From Argentina anserina (Eukaryota > Streptophyta > Magnoliopsida > Rosales > Rosaceae), in contig NC_065876.1 in assembly GCF_933775445.1 (NCBI RefSeq), positions 16,430,001 through 16,494,000 of the forward strand: a stretch of 64,000 nt of DNA, read 5' to 3'. The notes under the pieces were generated by a model that saw only the letters and a program-made list of their open reading frames with translations, had not been told where the DNA came from and ran no database searches. Every line of letters begins with the position of its first letter. The first letter of the stretch is position 1. Below, piece after piece: positions 34,266-48,177 of the stretch. Both the position numbers and the translations under genes were made by a program.

Positions 34266-37200
34266 TATATTTCAGTTTTCAAGTAGATGTTCTTTGTATC
34301 ATGGATATATACAAGATACTCTTTTAATATGCTAAATATGACCATGAAATTTCATTTTAGTGATTCTGTTGTTATTCTTTTCTTACTCTTGGGTTTCTGT
34401 GGTGGTTTTCTTTTACTTTGGACCAATTGAGTTTCTATATTGAAGAATTAAATTTGGGATAGTTTTATCCATTGCTGAAAGTACATATCTATGTTGGCAT
34501 TCCTATACAAAGTGTGATATGCATACGGTTTCTTAGTTGGTTATTTCAATAGGAAAGGAAAATCAAACTGATAAAGGAACTTGTCAAATATTGAAATTGA
34601 TTGAAGATTGAAGATTCAAGTGATTAATCTTAATCACTGATCTCATGAGTTGTATTTCAAGGTAAATTGCATTCATGCATATCATACCTAATATTGTTGA
34701 ATGAGTTTTTAAAGGATGTTTGTTTTGGAAAAAAATATCTAATATGTTTAAAATTATTATTTTTTAAATAGAAAAATATTTTTTCAAATTATAGCATATT
34801 TTTTTATTGATATCTTTTCCTTTTTGTATGAGATATGCTTTAAGTGAGGGGGAGAAGTTTTTTCTCCTACAAATAAGCATTTGAGAAATTGTGAAGGTTA
34901 GAGATTTGGAACATATATAATAGGTTGTGATACTTCTGATTTATTTTCATCTTCTATCTCTCGTATATGATGTAGTGCTCATTATAATAGAGCTATTCAC
35001 AAGTTAGCTCGTAATACTAGTAAAGAGGTCGAGTTAGTACTTCTATTTGTGAAAGCTCTAATCTTAATTGCATCATTTATATTTAGTTGTATGCTTAACC
35101 AAAAGTATTGATTCTTATTTGCACTATTGCACTTGAGAATCAAATGATATTTGTGGTCAATAAAAATATGTGGTTTTTGTTTGAAACATTCATTCATCTC
35201 ATGTTTATATGTGTGACTCATTGAGATCAGTGACTATCGAAGTTGAAGAGAGATTTGATCGTGTTAAGTATCAAGATTGAAGAAAATGCGTGCTTAGTCC
35301 TTTATTGATCAGATCTGGTATGATTCTATAGTTTAGATTCAATATTGAGCAAGTTAGCGTGTATTGCTAATAAAGAGGTCGTGTTAGTAGCTTTACTTGT
35401 GTATTATGTATCTTTATTAATCATTAGATTTGATATAATGTGGACTACGTTAAAAGTCTCACAATGATTTTTATTTTGAAAAATATTTCCACTATAATTA
35501 ATAATTTATGTCTTTACGTGGTTGTATGATTGTTTTAACATTATCTAATTAAGTTCTTGACAACGGGTTCATCTAATATTTTCAATTGCAAAATGATTGA
35601 TCTGACACAGAAAAAACAGCTTCTATGACATTTCGTTTATGCTTATCCTCGAAAGGGGAAGCAGTCAGCTTTATTGAATGATATATCGGGTCCCTTCTTC
35701 CATCCGCCAACAAATAATGATTCTTCAGTACTAAGAAGAGAGTTTGATATCAATATTGATCCAAATCAAACTTGGTGACTTTCATGTCACAGCAAAGCAT
35801 GTGTCAACTTTCGTTATTGTTGGAAAGAATATTAGCATCAAGTTAAGAAGATTTGTATATTTGTATCAATTGTAATATTCTGTATTTAATTAGATTAGGT
35901 TTTCTTTACTTGGTGGATACGTAGTTGTCATATTATTCCTTTTTATATGATATCAGAGTGGGTCTCTCTCCAGTTACGCTTCTAATCTGTTGTGAGTCTG
36001 AGTTGGGTGCTACTTTATTATGGACCCGAGTTGGGTTCCATTATCATATCATCGGAGGGTTTCCGATTGGATGGTCACCAAGTGTCGTTGGTTACTGGAC
36101 CTTGGTTTATTTCATCCCAGTGTGTGGGATGTTAATCGGTCACGCACAAACCTAAAAATTAGGTTACACGTGAGGGGGCGTGTTGTAGATAAGAGATCTC
36201 ACGTCTAAGAAGTGACAAATAAAATAAATCTTATAAGTGTGTGTAATTCCCAATTGTATTGAGGTCTTTTGTGATTAAAATTCAACACATGTGATGTGGC
36301 TAAGTTGTGACAATAAGATTTTTTACTCTAAAGACTTTAATTTCAGGCTGCCTTTTGCTTAGACAAACAAACAAGATGTTGGCTCTTTTTTTTTTTTTGA
36401 GATAATTATGTATTGCGAACACTAATTTGTGAATCAAATTTCTAGTTGGAAATTCTTCCAATTATATATAGGCGCTGATCATCGCCTAATTTGTCTTACT
36501 CTACATAGAGGGATAAAAACGAACAAAAAAAAAAAGATAAACGCGGACGTTTGCAGCAATTTGGCTCTCGATTGATACTTTCAAACTTTTGTTCAGTGAT
36601 AGGAATTGTTCGAAGATCTTAATCCCCTGTTCAATTTTCTAACTATTATTGGACAACTTTTTTTTTTGTGCATGCTCAAAATGGAACATATAATGGTTTT
36701 TGGTAGTTTGTTCAAAAGAATAGAGGATCTCAACATCCCATTGCTGGGGATTCAGTAACAACTCATGCAAATGGTTTACGTACTGCTTTGTAGGCTCTAG
36801 TTTGAGAAAAAATGTGAAGAATATTTAGTGATCGTTTAATTAGCTCCGCAGTAGTTTAACTACTCATTCCAATTGCTGACCAGGAATGCATCTACGGCTC
36901 TACAGAACTACACATGTTTCTTGTTACTTCTAGAGAATGGATCATTGAAGAACTTTGACATCTGAAAGTTGTCCTTCTTAACTGCTTTGACATACTTACA
37001 CATAGATTATCTAGATGTAAATATTACTTATTACATGTTTCACGTTATGGAGGTGATCGACTCAGGTGAGAGTAGGGCATGATCGTGGGATAATGCAGAT
37101 GAGCGATACATGACTAGCTAGTTTGAATTAAGCACATGTATCGTTCATTATTGAGATAGATGAGGAATTGTATCGTGCATTATTGGAGCTAGGGAGATCA

Positions 37201-38600
37201 GGATGAAGAAGAATATATATAATTTGGTCATCCCTTCAAACCATTCTCAGTTTAAATGTGATTGTGCAGAAAATGCCAAGACATGTTAGGACATTAACCA
37301 GCAGGAGGCATATTTATCTGATTGTTCATCAATGATTAAAGACACGGGAATATATTGATTCTCTATGTTGGCTTCTTCTTTAGGTGGTTTTGTTTTTCTT
37401 ATTTCATACTTGGTCGATCTCTTATGATTCAAAGTTTTTGACTCCACCATCTTCAATATTTCCTTGACTTCCCACTAAGGCTCAATACCCAGCATAAAAT
37501 AAATAAGCAATCCACCAAAAAAAAAAAACAAGCAATACAATATGGTGGATGCAAAACTACTGTACCGGAAGAACTTGCGTGATCCAAATGAGATGATACT
37601 GGATTATTGGACCTAAAACTTGGACCATTTCCTAGTTTTATTTCCCCAAATCGGATGATCCACATAAGGGCCTCTTCACACTGAGCATCTCTGCTGTAGC
37701 GCTGTTAGTCAGTCAGTCAGTGTATCACCCAAGCTAGAAATTAAGGGACTATACCTAGATTGCTTCTTTACCTTAATCGAGATACTGCCAGAAATAGTCC
37801 TCCCTCTTTTATACGGAGATGGAACAAGAGTTCGTATCCACTATATATCCAGTTTAGAACGTATAGTTAATGGCAGAGTCTCTCGATCTCAAAACTGTTA
37901 CTTATCTACAATATATATATTAGCACGCATACGTCAATGCATCCAACGAAACCATCAAGCTCTATAGGTTTTTTTTACAACAAATCAAGCTCTATAGTTT
38001 GGAATTTGAATATTGTTCTTCCCAGTATCAATATTTTCCGTAGCTATACCAAAAACTACTAAATTACTAGACTCGATCTAATACAAGACACGAAAGATTT
38101 CCGTGTTGTAGATTTTTTGACATGACATGAATGTGTTGTAGATTTGCATGCCTTGAAATTAAATACACAACAATAGAGAGTAAGAATCTGATATATTGAC
38201 AAAATCGTGCCGCGTAATTGTGAACGATGCTCGGAATCTGGAGAAGGATCCCGAAAAATCTTCCTCTTTTGATAAATTAATATGCATGTTTGTCCTCTGG
38301 TTTCTATGTGCTAGTTAGGGTTCCCCCAGAATTTTACTGTTTACGTTACTCGTTTTCCTGTCGTTTGTTTAGGTCTCCTTCAAATTAGTTCCAGATCGTA
38401 ATTTCTTCTCATCTTCTGTTGCATCTTTTCAGTCAACATCTGGGCCTCTAGGCTTTGTTTCGTGGCAACGTCTGTTAAAAGACTGTTCTCCGAGCGCCTC
38501 ACCGTTACTTCGCAGACGTCGTCTGTGTGCATGAGAACAGTAATTTCAGTTAAAAAATTTACCTTTTTTCCCGAAATCATGCAGGTCTTTTTTTAGTATT
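34266..38600. other. Intergenic DNA with possible LTR-retrotransposon debris near 35.8-36.3 kb
   Basis: Around 35946 the sequence TGATATCAGAGTGGG resembles a copia-type primer-binding region (usual TGGTATCAGAGC), preceded by a TGTTGGAAAGAAT LTR-like start near 35819. Near 36170-36185, GTGAGGGGGCG|TGTTGTAG resembles a polypurine tract followed by an LTR start. The two LTR-like ends do not match each other, so no element is delimited. Elsewhere the region has only AT-rich DNA and short unrecognised frames. Confidence 0.35.
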
Positions 38601-38634
38601 CGAATTTCTAAGCCTTTTCAGTGGCCTCCTTCGA

Positions 38635-39018
38635 ATGAAAAACCAATTCCTAAGTAATCGTCGTTTTCTTCTTCCTTTGGAGACCAATTCCCAGAACCCA
38701 TCGTATATATCATCATCCCATGCCTTCCTAGGTGCCGTTCCCGGTACCGCCGTTGAGATTCAAGCCAACGTTGAAGCCCAGATCGACATGTTAATATTGC
38801 TTAATCATTTGGTTGAAGACGATAATGTATCGGATGAAAGGTTCAAGCGACCTGGGATGCTATCTATCAACAATACAATCTCTAAATACCAATACAACCT
38901 CCAGAGAAGGAATAGAGGAGGAAACTCGAAGATCAAAGTCATATTTTTGGGTTTGCATCGTGGGTTGGTGAAAGTCGTTTACAGATTAACACGATTTGGG
39001 ATTCAAATCCAAAGATAA
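38635..39018 (+). other. Unrecognised 127-codon open frame
   Basis: An open frame from ATG to TAA with no recognised domain; it contains SSHAFLGAVPGTAVEIQANV. No promoter, splice context or second supporting exon is evident. It may be chance or a repeat-derived piece. Confidence 0.2.
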
Positions 39019-40342
39019 AAGAAATTAACTAATTTCTGAATTTCAATTCAGAGACAATTATGGAAGGAGACAATTCAAACTAACCCAACTATTGTTTTTC
39101 AGCCTAACATCGAGGTAGTTACCTCCGTCTCCTTCCTTTTCAAAATACACCAATCATTCATTGACATGTAACTAATTTAAATTTTGGCTCTCGGAAAACA
39201 GACCTTTACAAGAACTTGCCTTGTTTTGTTCAGCTAGCACAAGATAGTACTGTAGTCTGTTATTTACTTTTTCGGTCAACCAAGTTCTCGTTACAGACGT
39301 CACTTATTAAGGGTCTTTTAATTGGCCGTTGGTCCCACTTTGTTGAGTTTATTTTTTATTGTTTTGGTAGTTTCTTGGGCCCCATCGCCCCGTTACTCCT
39401 AGTTTTGGTTGTCGTAATTTCTATGGGAGGTAAATTATTGCTCAAGAAAACTAGTGGTCCATCAGTGCATGTCAACGTTTACTCACCTACGTACGTACAA
39501 GTGTACATCACCCAATAGAAGACTTCAAATTCAAAACGAAGAGCTCGTCTAATATTGAGAAGAAAACCAGAAGCCAGAAGACCAATTCTCAGTATTGAGG
39601 TTATGACTAATATCTCTAGCTATTGCCAATTTGCTTCACGACAAACTCGATCAGAATTGTTCGGAGAGCTAATTATTTAGGAAAAGTGACCGTTTAATAC
39701 TAGGGTCATATATACCATGTGATGTATGTATTAGTTTGCAAAACTTTATTTGAAGTGTTTTCTTGAATAATAATCATTTTATTTCTTTTTAGCTGCCGGC
39801 TTTATAGTAGGATCGGAGATGTGTTATTATTTCAATGATCATACATATTAGCTTTTGTCCGCGCTAATATGAAATTCACTTACAATATGCTAAAAGGGGT
39901 ATGAGTGGCGAAAATTACCTTTCCAAAGTAGGTTGTTATACACAGTTTAGTTTCCATGCATGGTCTCTAAACGTATACAACAACTTTTCCGTTCTCTCAA
40001 CCTCAAGTATAGTAGAGAAAATTCTTCTGAAGAATTTCCGATTACGACGTCGCCTAAAACTTTTGACCCTCTTCTACTTAATTATCGCTTTGGCCGGGAG
40101 GGAAATTATTGCCCAAGAAAACCGCGCGAAGCAGAAGCAGCAGCGTTTCAGCACGATTTCGAAATGAACCCGGCCGCGTTCACACGTCATTGCTTAGCCA
40201 CACTGGTGACGAGTCCTGCCGTCGCTTTCTCTCTCAGTCCTCAAACCTTGTCTTCTTGACGACTTTGCTTACGCCTTTACTCTTCATATCTCACACAATA
40301 AGTGATATTATATTCTTCCCCAATTTCCTTTCCTTATCTTTA
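39019..40342. other. Upstream region of the DUF4228 gene
   Basis: Overlapping open frames at 39901-40354 in two frames are unrecognised and probably non-coding. The last few hundred bases are CT-rich and promoter-like. No other feature is supported. Confidence 0.45.
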
Positions 40343-40351
40343 TTTATATAT
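40343..40351 (+). promoter_or_regulatory. Probable TATA box of the DUF4228 gene
   Basis: TTTATATAT is followed about 30 bp later by a CT-rich probable start region and a leader of about 130 bp before the ATG at 40511. Confidence 0.55.
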
Positions 40352-40510
40352 TGAAGCGTCACACCCCCTCCTTCCTCACTTTCCTTCTTCCTCTCATTCA
40401 CAAAATCAAAAACCCTCCTCTTCTTTCTCTCTCGACCTCTTCCAGTTCCCACTGTCGACTTCTCTGTTAGAATACCCTAGAACCATATCGAACTCTCTGG
40501 AAAACCAAAC

Positions 40511-41188
40511 ATGGGTGGATGCTTCTCCGTGAGTACTTCTTTTGAACCCTCTCTTCACTCTTCTTCTCCCACAGCCAAGGTTGTCTCCGTGAATGGGAGA
40601 CTCCTAGAGTACCCTGTTCCCGTCGCCGTCTCGCAAGTCCTCAAGGCCGAGGAAGCTTCTTATTCTTCTTCTTCTTCCTCCGCGCCGTCGTTTTTTGTCT
40701 GCAACTCCGACTGGTTGAACTACGACGAGTATATTCCTGCTTTGGAATCCGACCACCAACTCGAGGCTGATCAGATCTACTTCGTACTCCCTGTTGCTAA
40801 GCTCCAACGTAGGCTCACTGCCACCGATATGGCAGCGTTCGCCGTCAGGGCCAGCGTCGCCCTCCAAAATGCATCTTCCTCGTTGGAAAACAAGGATCGT
40901 ACTCGTCGACGGAAACAGAACAGGGTCTCTCCCATTTTCGTTGTGAAGTCGGAACCCAAATCTGGGTACGAGTTTGTGGATTACGAGGCTGATTTTACGA
41001 TTGGTCCATCCAATTCCGTCATGAAGAAGAAGGTGATTCTGCCGGAAAAGGCTGCAGGTTTGGGGGTTTCCAGATCTGGGTCAGTCAGGAAGTTGCAGAG
41101 ATACACATCGAAAAGGGTACTGAAGAGGGCCGTTCGGTCGTTTAAACTCAGATTGACCCCAATACAAGAAGGTACCGAGGTATTTTGA
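40511..41188 (+). CDS. DUF4228 (PADRE) domain protein, 225 aa, single exon
   Basis: This family of small plant proteins is often induced by pathogen or abiotic stress; molecular function is unknown. The start MGGCFS is a classical N-myristoylation and possible palmitoylation signal, implying membrane attachment. Conserved blocks of the family are present: AKVVSVNGRLLEYPVPVAVS (residues about 22-41), FFVCNSDWLNYDEYIPALES (about 60-80), LEADQIYFVLPVAKLQRRLT (about 84-103) and DMAAFAVRAS (about 105-114). A basic stretch follows (RTRRRKQNR), and the C-terminus has the KKVILPEKAAGLGVSR and RYTSKRVLKRAVRSFKLRL segments. Length is normal, with no introns or disruptions. The ATG at 40511 is the only one giving the MGxC start. 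Confidence 0.92.
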   Translation: MGGCFSVSTSFEPSLHSSSPTAKVVSVNGRLLEYPVPVAVSQVLKAEEASYSSSSSSAPSFFVCNSDWLNYDEYIPALESDHQLEADQIYFVLPVAKLQRRLTATDMAAFAVRASVALQNASSSLENKDRTRRRKQNRVSPIFVVKSEPKSGYEFVDYEADFTIGPSNSVMKKKVILPEKAAGLGVSRSGSVRKLQRYTSKRVLKRAVRSFKLRLTPIQEGTEVF

Positions 41189-42780
41189 GCCTGGTCATTG
41201 TCGCGCACAATCATCAAAGAGAAGATTAGAAGAGTTTTTTTTTCTTTGGCTGTTTACATGTATATTTTATTTTGTAAATGAATTTGGAGTGTTTGATTAT
41301 CACTTTTTCTTGGCTGATCTATGTTACCTTTCATTCAGTAATTTGTTCTAGATTCTGCGATGAGATTAATCACAGTGAAATTTATGAGAAAGAGATTAAT
41401 AATCCAGTTATATTAACAACCATACCTAAGATGATCCAACTGAAATATTTTTTATTTTTTAAACAATGCTGAAATTATATTAATTAATCAAAGAAAAAGC
41501 ATCAGAAAAACAATAAAATATAACCAGATGCACAATCGCACCCAAGGTAACTGAAAGAAAAACAACTCCTAACTAGATGCACAAACGCATCAAAAAGTAA
41601 AAGTAATCGGATAACCGTATGACTTGATGCACTAAGGCATTGTTGCCCTGCACATGTCACAAAAACAGTGTAAAATGAGAGTAACCATAACTGTAAGGAG
41701 ATCGAGAAACACCAAGAGTGACAACTCAAAGATTCACAAACGACCTATCAAGAACCATAACCAATCTCAGAATAATATGAGCAGCTGTTTCGGAAGCAAA
41801 ATCCGACCATGGTGCTCCCGGGGTCCTAAATACGGATCCAAATTTGACCTAAAATTAGATGCACCACAATATGAAGCCAAACAAAAACACTGCTCCAAGA
41901 GCCCAAATCACTGGGCCCCCTGGAAGATCCAGCATAAATAGGATCTTCTACTGACTGACGCCCAACAGCCTTCATCGGACAAAACAAATCTTCTTTCGAT
42001 CGCTTAGAACAAGATTTGCGCCACCAAACACCACTGAACGACGCTGGAGACATCCCAACCGGATCTGAATCCAGTTGTCGGTGGTCAATATTGACCGGAG
42101 CAAGGAGTCGATGCACCTGAAGCCGCCTCCACCAACGCGCAACACCTTCAACCGGCAAAGGACGACCTGGGTCCCAAATTAATGGTGTACCTCTGTTCAA
42201 CCCAAGATACGCCTATCTTGTACGTAGTTATGTTAGTTTCATAAGTAGTTGTAATGGCTAGCTTGATGCCGTACGTACGTACGTACGTAGACGGAAGTGG
42301 AGAACACATGATTGCCTAACTGGTATAATAACTTTCAAATACCCTATATTTAGTATAGATAGATGATGATATTATGAGAAGAGAAGGAAAGAAAAACGTC
42401 GAATTTTCTGCATGGGTGACTTGTAATTGCCTAATTGTTGGATAAGTGGGGGAGAACACAATTTGGGAAAAAGAAAGTGATACTGGCACCCTGATTTTGA
42501 CACAAGAAAGAGTGTAGAAGCTTAGAAAAGTATGTGGGAAATGACGAAAGAAATCGCTGCTGAGCTTCCTAGAAAAGTCAACTCAACGCGTATAATGCTC
42601 GCAACATATTCGCAAATTGACCGCAACAATATATATCTGTTGTTTTATTCTTCTTTTTTAATGCTTTTAATCGTTACTACTAAGTCCTCGTTTAGTCTGT
42701 GCTTTTACATTTGAAAGTATATGTATATGATTAGATCATTTTCCATAGTGGGGTGTTGGTATGATTGTGAGAAACAGGGG
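41189..42780. other. DUF4228 3' flank and a repeat-like block
   Basis: From about 41460 to 42210 the sequence read on the minus strand resembles a dispersed repeat, with a 124-codon open frame at 41826-42200 lacking recognised domains and an AT-rich tail at the left, perhaps a LINE 3' end. A tandem GTAC repeat occurs at about 42271-42290. The element type is not established. Confidence 0.35.
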
Positions 42781-42799
42781 GAGTGATTGGTGCATAGTC

Positions 42800-43200
42800 C
42801 GAACAATTGTTCAACATTGGCTCTCCGCTTCATGCATAGGCTTTGGCGTGGAGAATGGGGTTGCTCACTGCTATTGATTAGGGCTGGACTCCCAAATGTA
42901 GAAAGTGATTGTGCAGTCCTTGTTAACTCCCTAAATGGACGTGGTAGCGAAATGGCTGAGGTTAGTAGAATCCATGATGATTGTCGAGCGCTTATGTTCG
43001 AGTTTGATGATATTAGTTTCGTGCATGTCCATCGTGAAGCAAATATGGTTGCTCATCGTTTGACGCTCTTTGTTAGTCTAGGTAATCAATTAGAATTACA
43101 CTTAGGAGTGGTTCTGACTTTTCTGATTAATGCTATTTTTGAAAATAATTGTAATGTTTTTAGTTTGACTCGAGGTTCAGACTTTACATCCCCTCGTTGA
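42800..43200 (+). pseudogene. LINE-derived RNase H-like (RVT_3) fragment
   Basis: The frame contains VESDCAVLVNSLNGRGSE, then FDDISFVHVHREANMVAHRL, the typical C-terminal part of the plant RNase H-like domain (E.D...V, F.HV.RE.N..AH.L). The N-terminal part with the first catalytic Asp is not recognisable. It is independent of the copy at 10.1-10.7 kb. Confidence 0.65.
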
Positions 43201-44896
43201 CACATCTTGCTAATAATAATAATCATAATGGGTATGTGGCTTGTCAATTTTTGCTAACTCACATCCTTCATCGAAAAAAAACATATGATCATATCATTAG
43301 TTGGTTTGAAACTGGAAGATCCAGATAAATTGAGATTGCGAAGTGTGTGCATATCCACCATTTTCGACATTTTCGATTGCTTTCTCACGTACTGGTCGAC
43401 CTAAATTATTGTTAATTAACCAACTGGATGGCCGGTCTACGGAACTATGGATCGATTCTTCCGACGGGTGCAGGTCGTATAAATTACTCATGTCGAAGGA
43501 TGTGGACGTACACTAAATGTTTACTTGCAGATTCGTTCATTGAGACAACTCCATCTATTTGGTTCATCGATTAGTATAAATTGCTTTTATTGATAAATAT
43601 GATTCTTTTGGTCAATGATTCTTTTACTAATGCAAATCACTTGATTCAATGTTTAATGACTTTTACATCAATGGCCCTTACGAGGCTTCTACATTTGTTA
43701 AGCTTATTACCTATGTAGCACCGACACTTCTGATGTTGGAGTGTCGAAGTGTCTAACACGCCATGTGGTGTATCATGAATGTTGATTTCTTCTTTTTTAT
43801 ACTTCCCGACACATTGACCAACACGCTAGCTCATAATCAGACGCTAGCCAAAGAAGACGAACGTGAGCCAAAGGTGTTTCTTTGCCCTGTTGAAGCAAAC
43901 AACATCAAAACATGCAGACTTGAAGATTATAACTTGTTTAGAAGTTCATCGAATTTGTAAGTTGATCAGTACAATTCAACTCTAATTGAAGTATCCAGTA
44001 GTGAAACTAAATACAATGAGGTAATTGCTTTGAAGCCCATTGTGATAAACTTGCTATTCAGCTTCTAATTAGAGGTTCAAAGGTATTTTGTATTGGCGAT
44101 TTAGACCCAAAAAACACACACTAACAATTACAATTAAATGTTAAAATGTCCAATATTAGAAAACCAGAAGCGCTCTGACAAACTCATGATTTCAGGGAGA
44201 GTAACTGGTACCCAACATCAACTTTAAGCTGAGCATCAACCCCATTCTCACTATGTATCAAAAATCAACTAAACCCACTAATTACATTACATAACAAACC
44301 CAAATGTGATCAAAACTTTCATCTTTTTTCATTGCACATAAACCTCATAATCCATAAAAAACTGAATCCCAAATACAAAACAAGAAATGCTCACTTGCCC
44401 AGTAATCCTATCAAGCTCTTCAATCAAGTAAACCTTGTTCTTAGAATCTTGCCACAAACCTGCATCCAACCCATTTAAAACCCCGTTTTTCAATCTGGGT
44501 GAAATCAAAATATGAACTTTAAGAAAACAGAACCAACCGTTCGACGACGTAGATTGAGGCGAAGGTGGCAAACATTGCGACCAGAAGAGTCGGAGGAGGC
44601 ACACTCAACTGCGGGAAAATTCTTTGTATTTGTTGTCTCCGATAGCAGTATCTCAATTCATAAAATAGAGGTTTTTCTAGGGTTTATAAAGCCATACAAT
44701 GAAGATCTATAAAAATTGAAAGAGAGAGATTGCCGAGTTTAATTTAATAAGGGTTTTTAACACTCACGAATCCGCACAACAATGAGAAACCGATGTATTA
44801 ATTGAAACAATATGGACATAATTGCAGCATAAAAAGAAAAAAATTGTAAAATTACTAAACTATATATTTAGATTGCAATGATGTCAGAAGATAATT
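43201..44896. other. Intergenic DNA with one unrecognised minus-strand segment
   Basis: A minus-strand frame at about 44380-44535 reads NGVLNGLDAGLWQDSKNKVY, then LIEELDRITGQ, which looks protein-like and is preceded by a frame with MFATFASIYVVERLVLFS (about 44530-44585). I cannot assign a family. Nothing else was recognised here. Confidence 0.3.
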
Positions 44897-44901
44897 GTTA
44901 T

Positions 44902-45096
44902 TGTTACAGAAGAATGTAATACGCATCAAATAGAGAGAAACATCATCTTTATTCATTGATAATGAGACCTTATATGTAGGCATTACATTGAGTATCCCGT
45001 TGAATAAGAGATTATATATCTTTCCTTATCTAAACTAATCTATACTAATTAGAACAAAATACACTACAAGATTACAAAGATAATTCTCCTACAACA
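44902..45096 (-). repeat. 3' LTR of the copia-like element
   Basis: 195 bp, an obvious match to the copy at 50772-50961 with scattered substitutions and a 5-bp length difference. The divergence implies an insertion that is not very recent. Confidence 0.88.
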
Positions 45097-48000
45097 CTCC
45101 CCATTGTATTGCGATTCTACTGTGTCATTGTGCATAACCGTTGCCTCGGTAAAAACATTGCCAAGTAAAACAAACACCTCTTGGGTAAAATAAAAAGCTT
45201 GGCCGAAGGGAAAAAGAGCACAACACACAAACTACAGTTGAAGATAACATGTGGTATAGAGTCCCCATGAAGACTACAAAACAACTCTCCTTGATTGGTA
45301 ACTCAATCTCAGAGTTTAAATACATAACATATACGAACACTCTTCACATTCTTCAAAAGTAGCAATGGGTCAATGATTTGAATATCAAATCTCACCAAAC
45401 ATTCTTAAATCAGACATATAAATTTATCCGTACATAGATCAAAAGAAAGAGAATTACATAACAACTCAAAATAAAAGTTTGCAATGAAAAACAGATTCAC
45501 GCGTGGTATGACCTTCACGCACTTAAACAATCATAACTTCTTCGATACAATAGGTATGGATGAACCGTAAACGGTTTTCGAAAATAGACACCCGTGTCTT
45601 TCCAATGATATATGGTTCACAACCTAGTTCGTTCTGCTCTGATCACAAATCTCGATCGAAGTTGACTCAGCTGCAGTTTCCAGACATATCCATCCTATTT
45701 TACTAAAATAGCTATAACTTACTGAATAATAGATATGGTCAAATGGTTGGTGTTCCTGGATAGTAGACACATAGATATAGCCGATAGGATTTACATTTGC
45801 GGTGTTGGCATTACCTGACCAATGACATATCTCTTTTGTTAAAACTGGATCCTACGGCTTTCCAGGAGGCTGTGGTGGCGACATAAGTCGATCATCACCA
45901 TCAATTCATGCCGGATAACACTTTCCATGTATGCCAATCTTCAATGTTGGAATTTTTCTTCAACATAGTATGTATGGTTCGAAATCAAACTCATTCAACA
46001 TCGTCATTCTTTGAGATCTATGATTTGGATTAGTATTGACATTGAGGCGTCCCCAATGATAACCATCATCCAAGAAAAACAGACGAGTGAGTATCACTGA
46101 TCATAGATCAAGTTGTGTCATAACTCGCATTCAACAAGTATATCAAACTAAGTGGTCTCTCTACACTTTCGTAAGAGCCATGGCCTAGTAACATCATGTA
46201 CTACATTTGTGGAGTCACCACGTCACCAACAAAGAGTGACTTACATGTCCATCTGTCAGACATCAATCCTTATCACCACGTCACCAGCATGTATCTCTAA
46301 TCTCAACACTTCCATTTGTAGGACTATTAAGAACATGATGAGGCATAGTGGGACAAACTACAACAAAACCAAGTCGTTGAGCTTGAACAACTTATTCTTC
46401 TCTCCCCCTAACGATGGCGAGACTGGCTCATCAAAAGTGACTAAACGAGATCGCCTGTTAAGGTCTCTATATAAGCGAACATAGATTGGAAGTTCATGTA
46501 TTATTCAAAGACGAAATTCAACATCAAATAACTCATTATTATACGCTTGTGGAGGCGCAATTTGGCACATAAAATATGCGGACAATAAAACGTTAACATA
46601 AACCGTTAACAAACATGGATATTGTTAGACTTGAAACACTTACATGTGAATCATTACAACTGTAACGTCAATAATGGTGGTATAGATGGATACCGTAAAA
46701 CAAGATACACCACATACCGTAGCTTATGGTTTGAATTTTTGGTTCGTTGGAAGCCTAGGCACATCAACAACCAATACCAAACTTCTGTTTTACACTTCCT
46801 TGAATGGTTAACTGACTTTCCGAACCCTGAATGCTACAAAATTTTAGGAGCAAGTAAATATGGGTGTTAGAAATCCAATGCCACCAGCCTCACTTCTAAA
46901 ACCGGTCGCAAAGGCACCGAACATGACTGAATGCTCGCCGGAGGTTAGTGACCAATTGTGTCGAGAGGTTCACCATGTTCCAGGTATCCGAATGAGCTCC
47001 AATTTTGTGTATAGGTAGACTTGGATGTTAGAAATCAGTGGCCACAAGTAACACCTCAATAGCTCACCTAAAAGTAGGTGAACTGGTCCTCACAATGACA
47101 AGTCCGCAATCTGTAAATTCTGAAATTTAAGGCTTTTTCAACTTTTGTCATTGTTTTGGGTGCTCCATAACATCTAAGTGTTATGGTTTGAGTTTAAACA
47201 TGATATATGTATCATCATAATATATTGTATCCTCAAAGTGAATCATGATAAGTCAATTTTGGCTTCCATCTTATGTTTCATTCTCTTTAGCGTAGGAGGG
47301 TGTATGTCACTCCTAAATTTTGCTAAAGAATAAGCTTGGAGATCGCATAGTCAATGAAGGATCATAGAGAAGGCTTCTGCACATGATAATGCATAGATTA
47401 CATCTCCATTACCTTGGAGGAATTTTATTGATCCATTTAACTTTTTTGCTCAAAAGAATAGCCTAAACGAGTCATCGATTCATTATTTCGAATCATAATA
47501 TCGTGAAAAAATAGAATCACACTATTTCGACTCATGAGATGCATTACATCATTGGAAGCGATACATAAGAACTCTTTCATAATGAGTTTGTAGGTGATAA
47601 ATAATGTTGGCACATGGATTGTCTTCAAGTAGCTTATTGTCTCACCAATTTTTATATATGGTATCGTTGTGAATTCATCAACGTAGACAACTACTATGAC
47701 AAAACCCAGTTCATAGGTTTAATTGCTCTCTTGATGCATAAAAACATGTGACTTGAATCACAATGCCATAAGACATTTAAACTTGAGCATTTAAACCGCT
47801 CATGATTCTATATGATGATCTAGTCATCATAGTCACAATGGATTAAAAACTAAATCCATTAATAGCTTCAAGTTCTTCTAACTATGTACTCAATGTCTCT
47901 TGAACATATTCATAAATAAGAATATAGAGACAAGTAGTCTTAGGTCAAGACATATAATTATCACAATATAAAGCTTGGCAAGTTCACAAATATGGTCTTG

Positions 48001-48177
48001 AATGACCACTTAACGTTACTTCAAGGTTTTAGACCCTCGAACGTCAATCACGAGTGATTTTAACATGCAAAGATCATACATATACATCATAGATCCAAAT
48101 ACAAGGATCGGTGTTGCCTAGACAAATCCAAAAACGATTTTCGGCGTCAAAAAATAGAGCAAAAAAGATTAAGAGTT

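Noticed and set aside
35925..36208. 76-codon and 62-codon + strand frames
   Set aside because: They overlap LTR-type signals and contain no recognised protein similarity.
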